Part shown: positions 16,418-23,493 of the stretch, piece by piece
How positions within the stretch are numbered: the first letter of the stretch is position 1
How the letters are laid out: the number at the start of each line of letters is the position of its first letter
NCBI GenBank assembly: GCA_018826405.1
Contig: JAHJZL010000048.1
Span: forward strand, 1-33,545
Reading direction: 5' to 3'
DNA length: 33,545 nt
From: Patescibacteria group bacterium
GTDB taxonomy: Bacteria; Patescibacteriota; Minisyncoccia; Phycocordibacterales; Phycocordibacteraceae
The notes under the pieces: model-generated
Databases searched by the model: none
Told to the model about the DNA's origin: nothing
What the model saw: the letters and a program-made list of their open reading frames with translations, nothing else
Position numbers and translations under genes: made by a program

Positions 16418-16882
16418 ATGCGACACCCAGTAAAGAACAAGTACCCACGCCGCCCGGACCTCGTCTATCAGTCCGAAGCTATTTCACGCTTCATCAACAC
16501 TGTTATGTGGGACGGAAAGAAGGATACTGCTACTAAGCTCGTATACGATGCACTTGATATCATCAAGGCACAGGAAATGGAGCCACTTGAGACATTTGAG
16601 ACTGCAATCCGCAACGTATCTCCTCTTATGGAAGTCCGCTCACGTCGTGTGGGAGGTGCTAACTACCAGGTTCCTCGCGAGGTTCCTCAGCAGCGCCGTG
16701 TATCTCTTGCATACCGCTGGCTCATTAATGCAGCTCGCTCCCAGAAGGGAAAGCCTATGGCTCAGAAGCTCGCAAATGAGATTCTCCTTGCAGCAAAAAA
16801 CGAAGGAACTGCAATCAAGAAGAAGGACGACATGCACCGCATGGCAGACGCCAACAAGGCTTTCGCACACTTCGCCTGGTAA
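16418..16882 (+). CDS. rpsG: Ribosomal protein uS7
   Basis: This 154-residue protein nucleates assembly of the 30S head and contacts mRNA at the exit. Family motifs include PRRPDLVYQSEAISRFINT, ETFETAIRNVSP, EVRSRRVGGANYQVPREV and the C-terminal AFAHFAW. The str operon normally continues straight to fusA, but here a strong terminator follows and two unrelated membrane mini-genes intervene before fusA restarts. Confidence 0.98.
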   Translation: MRHPVKNKYPRRPDLVYQSEAISRFINTVMWDGKKDTATKLVYDALDIIKAQEMEPLETFETAIRNVSPLMEVRSRRVGGANYQVPREVPQQRRVSLAYRWLINAARSQKGKPMAQKLANEILLAAKNEGTAIKKKDDMHRMADANKAFAHFAW

Positions 16883-16887
16883 CAAAC

Positions 16888-16923
16888 CATCAAAAGACCG
16901 CCCTACGAGGCGGTTTTTTGATG
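16888..16923 (+). terminator. Intrinsic terminator after rpsG
   Basis: A 15-bp stem (one G-U pair) with a CTACGA loop: GACCGCC pairs with GGCGGTT, extended by A/T pairs, and the right arm contains TTTTTT. It ends the rpsL-rpsG transcript. Confidence 0.9.
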
Positions 16924-16933
16924 GTACTTATCC

Positions 16934-16962
16934 CTGGCAAGTACTGTCCAATGGCTTACTAT
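16934..16962 (+). promoter_or_regulatory. Candidate promoter of the 71-residue membrane mini-gene
   Basis: CTGGCA at 16934-16939 and TACTAT at 16957-16962, spaced by 17 bases, lie just after the rpsG terminator. The -35 matches the consensus at only four of six positions. Confidence 0.4.
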
Positions 16963-17016
16963 TAAAAATGGGTAGCAGATCGTTGTCCGGTTGAATATTT
17001 TGTTGAGGAGGGATTG

Positions 17017-17232
17017 ATGGTTGTTTCCAAAGCAAAGCGCCTTGTTTTTGTCTGTGCTGGATGCTCGGTGCTGTTGTCAGTTCTCGTGGGCTGCGCAGGC
17101 TTTGCGGCTCATTTTTGGCCAGACCAGGCGAACAACATGCTGGTGTTTGGCGTAGCCGCCTGTACTTTGCTGGGAGCGATTGTGCTTCTGTGCGCCGCCA
17201 TTCATCTGACTTCGGCTGGCAGACTCCACTGA
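17017..17232 (+). CDS. Two-helix membrane mini-protein (71 residues) with strong SD
   Basis: The family is not recognised. The ATG at 17017 follows GAGGAGGG (17004-17012); a TTG three bases earlier would sit too close to that SD. The product has a basic start (VSKAKR), a helix at about 9-31, a short polar turn with WPDQANN, a second helix at about 41-63 and a basic tail ending GRLH. The layout matches the next gene, down to a PDQ-like turn before LVFG, suggesting an old tandem duplication. It sits between rpsG and fusA, insulated by hairpins. Possible roles such as holin-like, toxin-like or membrane-regulatory are guesses. Confidence 0.75.
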   Translation: MVVSKAKRLVFVCAGCSVLLSVLVGCAGFAAHFWPDQANNMLVFGVAACTLLGAIVLLCAAIHLTSAGRLH

Positions 17233-17247
17233 ACCGCAAAAACAAAG

Positions 17248-17283
17248 GGGCCCGGATTGCAGCGATATGCGCAATCCGGGCCC
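17248..17283 (+). terminator. Strong hairpin after the 71-residue gene
   Basis: GGGCCCGGATTGC (17248-17260) pairs fully with its complement at 17271-17283, a 13-bp GC-rich stem with a 10-base loop. It is followed by TTAAACTTTA rather than a clean T run, so it may be a terminator or an mRNA-end-protecting structure. Confidence 0.65.
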
Positions 17284-17289
17284 TTAAAC

Positions 17290-17318
17290 TTTACATATAT
17301 AGGTTCTAGGAGTACTTT
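17290..17318 (+). promoter_or_regulatory. Promoter of the 69-residue gene with overlapping palindrome
   Basis: TTTACA (17290-17295) and TACTTT (17313-17318) are 17 bases apart. A 15-bp palindrome, TTCAGTT C AACTGAA (17319-17333), covers the expected transcription start, and TTTCAGTT is repeated at 17318 and 17338, 20 bases apart. This could be an operator. Confidence 0.45.
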
Positions 17319-17368
17319 TTCAGTTCAACTGAAGTCCTTTCAGTTGGAAGTTCAAGGAGGGAAGAGAG

Positions 17369-17578
17369 ATGTCGCTTAAGAAGATGCTTGGTGTTCCGGT
17401 GCTGATTTCGGCCGGGCTCGCGCTCATCATCGCTGCCACCAATACGATCGCACATGCAGGTGGCGCGAAGACGCCCGAAGACCAGCTGGTGATCGCCTTC
17501 GGTCTCGGCGTCGGGATCTGCATCCTTTTCGGTGCTGGCTTCCTGGCTGCCTGGCCGAAGAAGCCTCAGCAGTTCTGA
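17369..17578 (+). CDS. Two-helix membrane mini-protein (69 residues) with strong SD
   Basis: The family is not recognised. AAGGAGG (17354-17360) lies eight bases before the ATG, an ideal SD. The product has a basic start (MSLKK), a helix at about 7-29, a turn with TPEDQ, a helix at about 40-61 and a basic tail (WPKKPQQF). Codons are richer in GCC, CTG, CTC and GGC than in neighbouring ribosomal genes, pointing to a different origin. It resembles the preceding mini-protein in size and topology. It has its own promoter candidate and terminator between rpsG and fusA. Confidence 0.78.
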   Translation: MSLKKMLGVPVLISAGLALIIAATNTIAHAGGAKTPEDQLVIAFGLGVGICILFGAGFLAAWPKKPQQF

Positions 17579-17593
17579 CCAACAGAACACACA

Positions 17594-17626
17594 AGTCCGG
17601 TCGCCATGCGCGCCCGGGCTTTTTTC
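17594..17626 (+). terminator. Intrinsic terminator after the 69-residue gene
   Basis: AGTCCGG pairs with CCGGGCT (one G-U pair) around a 13-base loop, followed by TTTTTTC. The fusA -35 begins immediately after it. Confidence 0.85.
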
Positions 17627-17655
17627 TTGCCTTTTCCTGCTGCTAAACGTATCTT
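17627..17655 (+). promoter_or_regulatory. fusA promoter
   Basis: TTGCCT at 17627-17632 and TATCTT at 17650-17655 are separated by exactly 17 bases, directly behind the preceding terminator. Start is expected near 17662. Confidence 0.65.
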
Positions 17656-17661
17656 ATAGCT

Positions 17662-17697
17662 AACGCCCTGGCGGCTTTTATTTTATTTATACCTACT
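17662..17697 (+). promoter_or_regulatory. fusA leader: short 5' GC hairpin and AU-rich tract
   Basis: The predicted transcript opens with AACGCCCTGGCGGC, which can form a short 3-4 bp GC stem, followed by CTTTTATTTTATTTATACCT and the SD-less ATG at 17698. The stem is weaker than in the rpsL, rpsS and rplC leaders, but position and order are the same. Confidence 0.5.
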
Positions 17698-19845
17698 ATG
17701 AATCGCGATTATCCCCTAGAGAAAGTGCGCAACTTCGGCATCGTAGCCCACGTTGACGCAGGAAAGACGACGACCTCTGAGCGCGTGCTCTACTACACTG
17801 GCTCCCAGCACAAGATTGGAGAGGTACACGAGGGAGAGACCACCACCGACTGGATGGAACAGGAGCGTGAGCGTGGAATCACGATCACCGCTGCTGCTAT
17901 TACCTGTTTCTGGACTCGCACGAATGAGCCAGACAAAAAAGACCTTGCTAAGAAGTACCGTTTCAATGTGATCGACACGCCAGGACACATTGACTTCACG
18001 GCTGAGGTTAAGCGTTCTATGCGTGTGCTCGATGGAGCAATTGTAGTGTTTGATGGAGTTGCTGGTGTTGAGCCACAGTCTGAGACTAACTGGCGCTACG
18101 CAGACGAAGCTGGAGTGCCTCGCGTGTGTTTCATCAACAAACTAGATCGCACAGGCGCGTCTTTTGAAGACTCATACAAGTCTATTCTCGACCGACTTTC
18201 AAAGAAGGCAGTACGCGCACAGATCCCTATGGGAGCTGAAGGAGATTTTGAAGGTGTTGTAGACCTTCTTTCTATGAAGGCATTCACCTTCGCAGGAGGC
18301 ATGGGAGAGGAGGTTATTGAGGGAGAGGTACCAGAGAAGTACGTAGAAGAAGCGAAGAAGTATCGCGCAGAGTTTATTGAGCGCATCGTTGAGCACGACG
18401 AGGAGCAGATGAACGCGTTCTTTGAAGGAAACGAACCATCTCTTGAGGAGCTTAAGAAGACTCTTCGCAAAGCAGTTATTGCAAACGAAATCTTCCCGGT
18501 ATACACAGGATCTGCTCTTAAGAACAAGGGAGTACAGCTCGTGCTTGATGCCGTTGTTGATTATCTTCCAAGTCCGCTAGATCTTCCTCCTGTTAAGGGA
18601 CTTAATCCAAAGACTGGAGAGGAGATTGAGCGCTCTGCTGACGACGCACAGCCATTCACAGCACTCGCCTTCAAGCTTCAGACTGACCCATTCGTTGGAG
18701 CGCTTACGTTCTTCCGTGTGTACGCAGGAACGGTTGCCGCTGGATCATACGTATACAACTCAAACACAGGAACTAAGGAGCGCGTAGGACGTATTGTGCG
18801 CCTGCAGGCAGACAAGCGTGAGGAAGTGGACAAGGTATTCACTGGAGAGATCGCTGCTATGGTTGGTCTTAAGGACACGAAGACGTCACACACACTCTGT
18901 GACGAAGCAAACCCAATTGTGCTTGAGGAGATTAAGTTCCCTGAGCCAGTGGTGTCCCTTCGTATTGAACCAAAGACAAAGGCAGACCAGGAGAAGATGG
19001 GTATGGCGCTGCGCAAACTTTCTGACGAAGATCCTACCTTCAAGGTAACGACTGATGACGAGACTGCTGAAACTATCATGGCAGGTATGGGTGAGCTGCA
19101 CCTTGAGATTCTCGTTGACCGCATGAAGCGCGAGTTCAATGTTGAGGCTAATGTTGGTAAGCCACAGGTGGCATACCGCGAAACTATCCTCGGTGCTGCT
19201 GATGTAGACAACAAGTACATCAAGCAGACGGGAGGTAAAGGACAGTACGGACACGTGAAGATTAAGATTAAGCACCTTGAGCCTATTGATCCTGAAGCAA
19301 AGATTCCTAAGAACGTAACGCGCGAGGATCACTTCGAGTTCATCAACAACATTAAGGGAGGTGTTATTCCTCAGGAGTACATTGGTCCAGTTGAGAAGGG
19401 TATTCGCGAGGCAATGAACCGCGGTATTCTCGCTGGTTACCAGATGGTTGATGTATCTGTTGATCTCTACGACGGATCATTCCACGAAGTAGACTCTTCA
19501 GAAATCGCCTTCAAGATTGCTGCATCTCAGGCATTCCATGAAGCAGCTCAGAAGGCGAAGCCAGTTATTCTTGAGCCGATTATGAACGTTGAGGTAGTTA
19601 TCCCTGAGCAGTTCATGGGAGACATCACGGGTTCACTTTCAGGAAAGCGCGGAGCTATTGAGGGCATGGAAGATCGCGGCATGAACAAGGCAGTACACGC
19701 TAAGGTGCCGCTTTCAGAAATGTTCGGATACACCACAACGCTTCGCTCTATGACTGAGGGACGTGGGTCTATGACCATGGAGTTTGATCACTACGAAGTA
19801 GTACCAAGCAACGTAGCTCAGGACATTATTGCGAGCAGGAAGTAA
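17698..19845 (+). CDS. fusA: Elongation factor G
   Basis: This 715-residue translational GTPase moves tRNA and mRNA after peptide transfer. The G domain has G1 AHVDAGKTT (about 17-25), the switch region with RGITITAAA, G3 DTPGHIDF and G4 NKLD. Domains II-V follow, including the domain IV segment GGKGQYGHVK and the C-terminal RGSMTMEFDHYEVVP. Length fits the family. It is transcribed alone here rather than with rpsG and tuf: its own promoter lies before it and a terminator after it. Confidence 0.98.
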   Translation: MNRDYPLEKVRNFGIVAHVDAGKTTTSERVLYYTGSQHKIGEVHEGETTTDWMEQERERGITITAAAITCFWTRTNEPDKKDLAKKYRFNVIDTPGHIDFTAEVKRSMRVLDGAIVVFDGVAGVEPQSETNWRYADEAGVPRVCFINKLDRTGASFEDSYKSILDRLSKKAVRAQIPMGAEGDFEGVVDLLSMKAFTFAGGMGEEVIEGEVPEKYVEEAKKYRAEFIERIVEHDEEQMNAFFEGNEPSLEELKKTLRKAVIANEIFPVYTGSALKNKGVQLVLDAVVDYLPSPLDLPPVKGLNPKTGEEIERSADDAQPFTALAFKLQTDPFVGALTFFRVYAGTVAAGSYVYNSNTGTKERVGRIVRLQADKREEVDKVFTGEIAAMVGLKDTKTSHTLCDEANPIVLEEIKFPEPVVSLRIEPKTKADQEKMGMALRKLSDEDPTFKVTTDDETAETIMAGMGELHLEILVDRMKREFNVEANVGKPQVAYRETILGAADVDNKYIKQTGGKGQYGHVKIKIKHLEPIDPEAKIPKNVTREDHFEFINNIKGGVIPQEYIGPVEKGIREAMNRGILAGYQMVDVSVDLYDGSFHEVDSSEIAFKIAASQAFHEAAQKAKPVILEPIMNVEVVIPEQFMGDITGSLSGKRGAIEGMEDRGMNKAVHAKVPLSEMFGYTTTLRSMTEGRGSMTMEFDHYEVVPSNVAQDIIASRK

Positions 19846-19859
19846 TTTACTTCTCTTGT

Positions 19860-19894
19860 ACACAAAACCGCCTCATTCTGGGGCGGTTTTGTGT
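19860..19894 (+). terminator. Intrinsic terminator after fusA
   Basis: ACACAAAACCGCC pairs with GGCGGTTTTGTGT, 13 bp, loop TCATTCTGG; the T run is inside the right arm. Confidence 0.88.
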
Positions 19895-19907
19895 TACGTT
19901 TACCTAT

Positions 19908-20537
19908 ATGACTAAACGAACCAAAGTATTCCTTGCTGTTTTCCTAGCTGTAGCGCTTGGCGCATACGCTTATTTGTATTGGTGGGCACATACTCCAGAG
20001 CACGGAGTCTTTGATTCAATCCCTGTTGTACGCGAAGTTTCGGATTCTCTTTCAAAGGGTGTTGTGCGGCCTGCACCTCAGGCTCCAGAAGAAGAAACAG
20101 ACACAGAAGAATCTGAAGAAGTTGGCGATACGCATTCGTATAAGACCTATACCAATACCATTCAGAAGTTCAGTGTGGACTATCCTGAGAATTGGATTCC
20201 AACAGCAACAACAGTTGATGGTGTAGTTACGCTCTGTATAACGGATACGGAGGCAACAGGAGCCTGTATGCTCACCGTTAAGAGCGAGGCCGAGAGTGTG
20301 AATGTGAGTGAAGAGAAAACATACACGGCCTTAAAGGCCGAGTACCGCGCTGGAAAGCTCACCGAGCTTGAGCGAGCTGTTGGGGGAGAAATGGGAAGAT
20401 TGCTGCGTATTTCGGGAGAACCTGCAGCAAGCCGCGTCGTTGTCTTTAGTCACGAAGGGCGCGTGTACACGATAACTGCACTTGAGGGTCAAGAATTTGC
20501 ATTTGATCGAGCAACTGAATCCTTTAAGTTCCAGTAG
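19908..20537 (+). CDS. Uncharacterised membrane-anchored extracytoplasmic protein
   Basis: The family is not recognised. The 209 residues begin with a basic start and one helix (about 7-26, FLAVFLAVALGAYAYLYWW), then an acidic linker rich in Glu and Pro (about 53-72, EEETDTEESEE) and a mixed alpha/beta domain of about 130 residues opening with FSVDYPENW. That pattern resembles small PsbP-like or lipoprotein-type sensor domains, without proof. The start is TATATG without SD, so it belongs to the native class rather than the SD-bearing insertions. It lies alone between the fusA terminator and another terminator. Confidence 0.75.
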   Translation: MTKRTKVFLAVFLAVALGAYAYLYWWAHTPEHGVFDSIPVVREVSDSLSKGVVRPAPQAPEEETDTEESEEVGDTHSYKTYTNTIQKFSVDYPENWIPTATTVDGVVTLCITDTEATGACMLTVKSEAESVNVSEEKTYTALKAEYRAGKLTELERAVGGEMGRLLRISGEPAASRVVVFSHEGRVYTITALEGQEFAFDRATESFKFQ

Positions 20538-20556
20538 GACTCAAAAGTAGGAGAGG

Positions 20557-20582
20557 AAAGGGTCGGCGAGAGCCGGCTCTTT
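20557..20582 (+). terminator. Terminator after the 209-residue gene
   Basis: AAAGGGTCGGC and GCCGGCTCTTT form an 11-bp stem with two G-U pairs and a GAGA loop, then CTTTG. The T run is short. Confidence 0.75.
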
Positions 20583-20611
20583 CTTTGTGCTTAGATAATA
20601 CCTATATTTTC

Positions 20612-20640
20612 TTGACCTTTAGTACCTGCTCGGGTACCTT
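20612..20640 (+). promoter_or_regulatory. Candidate tuf-rpsJ promoter
   Basis: TTGACC at 20612-20617 and TACCTT at 20635-20640 are separated by exactly 17 bases, the spacing used by the other translation operons here. GATAAT at about 20594 is an alternative -10 without a -35. Confidence 0.5.
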
Positions 20641-20646
20641 AAGAAG

Positions 20647-20804
20647 TAACGCGAAATACGGCGCTCTTTTCAATATTCCGCTCCACTTGGAGCCTGGGAT
20701 GGCTGAAAGGCGCTGCGCGGGTTATGCCCAACGCCTTGGTCGCCTGCTTGTCAGGCAGGCGCGGCAGCATGTTATTCAGCTAGCTACCAGTAATTTTAGA
20801 ATGT
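20647..20804 (+). promoter_or_regulatory. Long structured tuf leader
   Basis: About 158 bases separate the predicted start from the tuf ATG with no convincing gene. Several stems can form: GCTCC ACTT GGAGC (20680-20693); AAGGCG with CGCCTT (20707-20737) enclosing GGG TTATG CCC; and CGCCTGC with GCAGGCG (20741-20761). The last 40 bases are AU-rich and unpaired, ending TTTTAGAATGTATG. It may be a regulatory leader for EF-Tu and uS10. No known riboswitch was recognised. Confidence 0.55.
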
Positions 20805-22007
20805 ATGGCAGACGTATTTGATCGCAGCAAGCCGCACATGAACGTGGGTACTATTGGCCACGTTGATCACGGCAAGACGACGCTAACGGCGTCAATTCTT
20901 AATGTGCTTAACCTCAACTCTGACAAGGGCTACAAGGCTCGTGCAGAGAAGGTTGAGAACATCGACAACGCTCCTGAGGAAAAGGCGCGTGGTATTACCA
21001 TTGCACTTCACCACTCGGAGTACGAGAGCCCGAACCGTCACTACGCACACATTGACGCTCCAGGCCACGCCGACTACATCAAGAACATGATTACTGGAGC
21101 CGCCCAGATGGACGGCGCAGTACTCGTAGTTGCCGCGACCGACGGCGCAATGCCGCAGACCCGCGAGCACATCCTCCTTGCTAAGCAGGTTGGTGTGCCT
21201 CGTCTCATCATCTTCCTCAACAAGGTTGATATGGTTGACGATGTTGACATGCTAGACCTCGTTGAAGAGGAGATGCGTGAGCTTCTTACGAAGCAGGGAT
21301 ACGATGGTGCAGCTACTCCAATTATCCGCGGTTCTGGACTCAAGGCTCTTGAGGCTACGAGCGCTGATGACGAGTACGCACTTAAGGTTAAGGAGCTTGT
21401 CGATACTATGGACAGCTACTTCCCACAGCCTGAGCGCGAACTAGACAAGCCATTCCTTATGCCAATTGAGGACATCTTCTCAATTGAAGGACGTGGAACT
21501 GTTATCACTGGACGCATCGAGCGCGGAATCATCAAGGTTGGCGAGGAAATTGAGATCGTTGGTCTCAAGGACACCGTTAAGACTACCGTTACCGGTATCG
21601 AGATGTTCAACAAGCAGCTCCAGGAAGGACAGGCAGGAGACAACGCAGGTATTCTTCTTCGCGGAACTAAGAAGGAGGACGTACACCGCGGACAGGTTCT
21701 ATCAAAGGTTGGTTCTGTAAAGCCACACACTGAGTTTGAGGCTGAGGTATACATCCTCTCCAAGGACGAGGGTGGACGCCACACACCATTCTTCTCAGGC
21801 TACAAGCCACAGTTCTACGTTCGTACAACGGACGTAACTGGAGAGGTAACCCTTCCAGATGGAAAGGAAATGGTTATGCCTGGTGACACTGTTACCTTCA
21901 AGGTAAAGCTCACTGCACCAATCGCACTTGAGGACAACTTCCGTTTCTCAGTACGTGAGGGAGGTAGAACTGTAGGTGCCGGCGTGGTCACGAAGATCAT
22001 CGCGTAA
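20805..22007 (+). CDS. tuf: Elongation factor Tu
   Basis: This 400-residue GTPase delivers aminoacyl-tRNA to the ribosome. It has G1 GHVDHGKTT (18-26), RGITI in switch I, G3 DAPGHADY, G4 NKVDM, and domains II and III with the usual VTGRIERG and FRFSVREGGRTVGAGVV. Length and motifs are canonical. It begins TATGGCAGACG without SD after an unusually long structured leader and is followed 23 bases later by rpsJ. Confidence 0.98.
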   Translation: MADVFDRSKPHMNVGTIGHVDHGKTTLTASILNVLNLNSDKGYKARAEKVENIDNAPEEKARGITIALHHSEYESPNRHYAHIDAPGHADYIKNMITGAAQMDGAVLVVAATDGAMPQTREHILLAKQVGVPRLIIFLNKVDMVDDVDMLDLVEEEMRELLTKQGYDGAATPIIRGSGLKALEATSADDEYALKVKELVDTMDSYFPQPERELDKPFLMPIEDIFSIEGRGTVITGRIERGIIKVGEEIEIVGLKDTVKTTVTGIEMFNKQLQEGQAGDNAGILLRGTKKEDVHRGQVLSKVGSVKPHTEFEAEVYILSKDEGGRHTPFFSGYKPQFYVRTTDVTGEVTLPDGKEMVMPGDTVTFKVKLTAPIALEDNFRFSVREGGRTVGAGVVTKIIA

Positions 22008-22030
22008 GTTTCCTGGATTATCTTACTCGT

Positions 22031-22387
22031 ATGGCTACAACCGCAAAGAAGACCGTAAAGAAAGAGGCAGCCCCAGCTGGCGAGCCAAAGCTCCGGATCC
22101 GGGTGCGTGCCTACGAGCACAAAATCCTAGATCTTTCAGTGAAGCAGATTATGGACACCGCTAATCGCTTTGATGCGAAGATCGTTGGCCCAGTTCCGCT
22201 TCCAACTGAGATTAAGCGTTGGACCGTAAACCGCTCAACCTTCGTGCACAAAGATGCACGTGAGCAGTTTGAAATGCGCATCCACAAGCGTCTTATAGAC
22301 ATCATGTCGCCAAACCCAAAGGTTATTGAGGCTCTCACGAATCTCACCCTTCCTTCTGGAGTTACGATTGATGTGAAGATGGTCTAG
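22031..22387 (+). CDS. rpsJ: Ribosomal protein uS10 with basic N-terminal extension
   Basis: The core from about residue 20 is canonical uS10: KLRIRVRAYEHKILD, KIVGPVPLPT, and HKDAREQFEMRIHKRLIDI; the family also forms the NusB-bound antitermination subunit. The first ~18 residues (MATTAKKTVKKEAAPAGE) are an added Lys/Ala tail. The protein has 118 residues against about 102 in E. coli. It follows tuf and ends at a strong terminator, so it is cut off from rplC, its usual downstream partner. Confidence 0.97.
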   Translation: MATTAKKTVKKEAAPAGEPKLRIRVRAYEHKILDLSVKQIMDTANRFDAKIVGPVPLPTEIKRWTVNRSTFVHKDAREQFEMRIHKRLIDIMSPNPKVIEALTNLTLPSGVTIDVKMV

Positions 22388-22403
22388 TCCCGAGAGGGAA
22401 TAG

Positions 22404-22435
22404 AAGCAAAACCGCCCGAGAGGGCGGTTTTGCTT
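22404..22435 (+). terminator. Intrinsic terminator after rpsJ
   Basis: AAGCAAAACCGCCC pairs with GGGCGGTTTTGCTT, a perfect 14-bp stem with a GAGA loop. It ends the tuf-rpsJ transcript. Confidence 0.92.
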
Positions 22436-22452
22436 TAGTTAAGCCGTATATA

Positions 22453-22478
22453 AAAACACTCCGATATGATGGAGTGTT
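22453..22478 (-). terminator. Terminator of the 56-residue minus-strand gene
   Basis: On the minus strand, AACACTCC and GGAGTGTT enclose an eight-base loop and the stem is followed by TTTTTATATA. It lies directly behind the stop of the minus gene. Confidence 0.85.
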
Positions 22479-22647
22479 AATCAAGAATGATTGGGTTTTG
22501 CATCAGCTGCACAGCTCCTCGGCGCATTGCTCGCTCGATCTCGCGAATGTCTCGAATGCATTCCGCGGATGGTCCGATGCGGAGTTCTGGCAGCTTGTCT
22601 GCGGGAACAGGTTTCAAATCAGAAACCAAAGGTTTTCCGATGGGCAT
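22477..22647 (-). CDS. Uncharacterised 56-residue protein with strong SD
   Basis: The family is not recognised. The ATG at 22647 follows GGAAGGAG on the minus strand with seven to eight bases between, which decides this start over a longer open frame to 22788. The product is soluble and mixed: a proline-rich first half (KPLVSDLKPVPADKLPEL) and a helical charged second half (RDIREIERAMRRGAVQ). It has a terminator of its own and lies in the rpsJ/rplC gap, divergent from the 166-residue gene. Confidence 0.68.
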   Translation of the reverse strand: MPIGKPLVSDLKPVPADKLPELRIGPSAECIRDIREIERAMRRGAVQLMQNPIILD

Positions 22648-22817
22648 GGTTTGTCTCCTTCCTTTAAAATAATAACACTGGAGATTAGTCTTGACTTCTG
22701 TTTTGAATAAAGCAAAGTGACAGGAATTCCTAGCCCTGTGGTTAGGTGGTCCGTTTACGGAATGACGATGTATGTTTCCTGCATCCACTTAGGAAAGCCT
22801 TGAGATGGAGAGGTCGT

Positions 22818-23318
22818 ATGACCGCTCGTAAAATAATTGCTGATGCTGTAGAACTTGCCCCTGCCCTTGAATGGGCATTGGGTAACTATCCGAACCTCGT
22901 GCTCCGCCCCAGTTTCATGTTCCGAATGATGAAGATGTTCGGGGCAATTTATGATGATGAAAACGGAGAAGGCTGGTCCGTCCCCATCATCGGGGGACCT
23001 TCATCGCAACAGATAGAGCATTCTCTATTCGCTGCTTCACCGCAGTACAGGGAGCCGCTCACGTTTAAGGTCTCTGTGGCGGAGGGGTCACTGGATATAT
23101 GCGTCCTTATTGACTGCGTGGACCGTAGTTTCTATGGGGCAGGCACCACTCCTCTGTGGCTGCTTGGCGGGGAACTCGCTTATACAGCAAATAAACGGTG
23201 CTCACCAGAGGATGCGCTCGTGCTCATCACTGGCTACGAGCCACGCCAGCGATCGGGGAACATAATCCTGACGCCGTATGTCACTGCTCTTGTTGAGAAT
23301 GGCAGAGGAAGTATCTAG
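22818..23318 (+). CDS. Uncharacterised 166-residue soluble protein with SD
   Basis: The family is not recognised. The start at 22818 is chosen because GGAGAGG lies four bases ahead; a GTG at 22746 would add 24 residues overlapping the likely promoter. The product has no signal peptide or membrane helix. It has a helical N-terminal third (TARKIIADAVELAPALEWAL) and a mixed beta region with an LVLITGYEPRQRSG segment. Three cysteines are scattered. It is the largest unknown gene inserted into the ribosomal supercluster and ends at its own terminator just before the rplC promoter. Confidence 0.75.
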   Translation: MTARKIIADAVELAPALEWALGNYPNLVLRPSFMFRMMKMFGAIYDDENGEGWSVPIIGGPSSQQIEHSLFAASPQYREPLTFKVSVAEGSLDICVLIDCVDRSFYGAGTTPLWLLGGELAYTANKRCSPEDALVLITGYEPRQRSGNIILTPYVTALVENGRGSI

Positions 23319-23330
23319 GTCTTTGTACTG

Positions 23331-23355
23331 CGGCGGTCTCCGGACCGTCGTTTTT
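23331..23355 (+). terminator. Intrinsic terminator after the 166-residue gene
   Basis: CGGCGGTC pairs with GACCGTCG (one G-U pair), loop TCCG, followed by TTTTT. Confidence 0.9.
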
Positions 23356-23374
23356 AATAGAATCCCACGCCTAT

Positions 23375-23403
23375 TTGCATTCCCCAGCCATACCCTGTAT
23401 AGT
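23375..23403 (+). promoter_or_regulatory. rplC-rplD-rplW-rplB promoter
   Basis: TTGCAT (23375-23380) and TATAGT (23398-23403), 17 bases apart, are the same hexamers as the rpsL promoter. Start is expected near 23410. Confidence 0.75.
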
Positions 23404-23409
23404 CCCTAA

Positions 23410-23493
23410 GTCGCAAGAACAACCTTCGGGTTGGTCCAATGGACGGGAAGCCCGCAAGGGCCTAACGCGCTATTGGTAGCGCGCTTTATTTTT
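23410..23493 (+). promoter_or_regulatory. rplC leader RNA with four tandem hairpins
   Basis: The 84-base leader can fold into four successive stem-loops: CAACC TTCG GGTTG (23420-23433, UUCG tetraloop), GTCC AAT GGAC (23434-23444), GCCC GCAA GGGC (23450-23461, GNRA tetraloop) and CGCGCTA TTGG TAGCGCG (23466-23483). CTTTATTTTT and the ATG follow. Two classic stabilising tetraloops in one leader suggest a selected RNA structure, perhaps a binding site for a ribosomal protein such as uL3 or uL4. Confidence 0.7.

Noticed and set aside
20585..20821. Plus-strand open frame of 78 codons before tuf
   Set aside because: It covers the promoter and hairpins, has no SD, and overlaps the tuf start in another frame; the region is better read as leader RNA.
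22648..22788. Upstream extension of the 56-residue minus gene
   Set aside because: A strong SD sits just before the internal ATG at 22647, and the extension would overlap the divergent gene's control region.
23431..23493. GTG start for rplC at 23431
   Set aside because: It lies inside the hairpin leader and would add 21 residues absent from the uL3 family start MKFILARKG.
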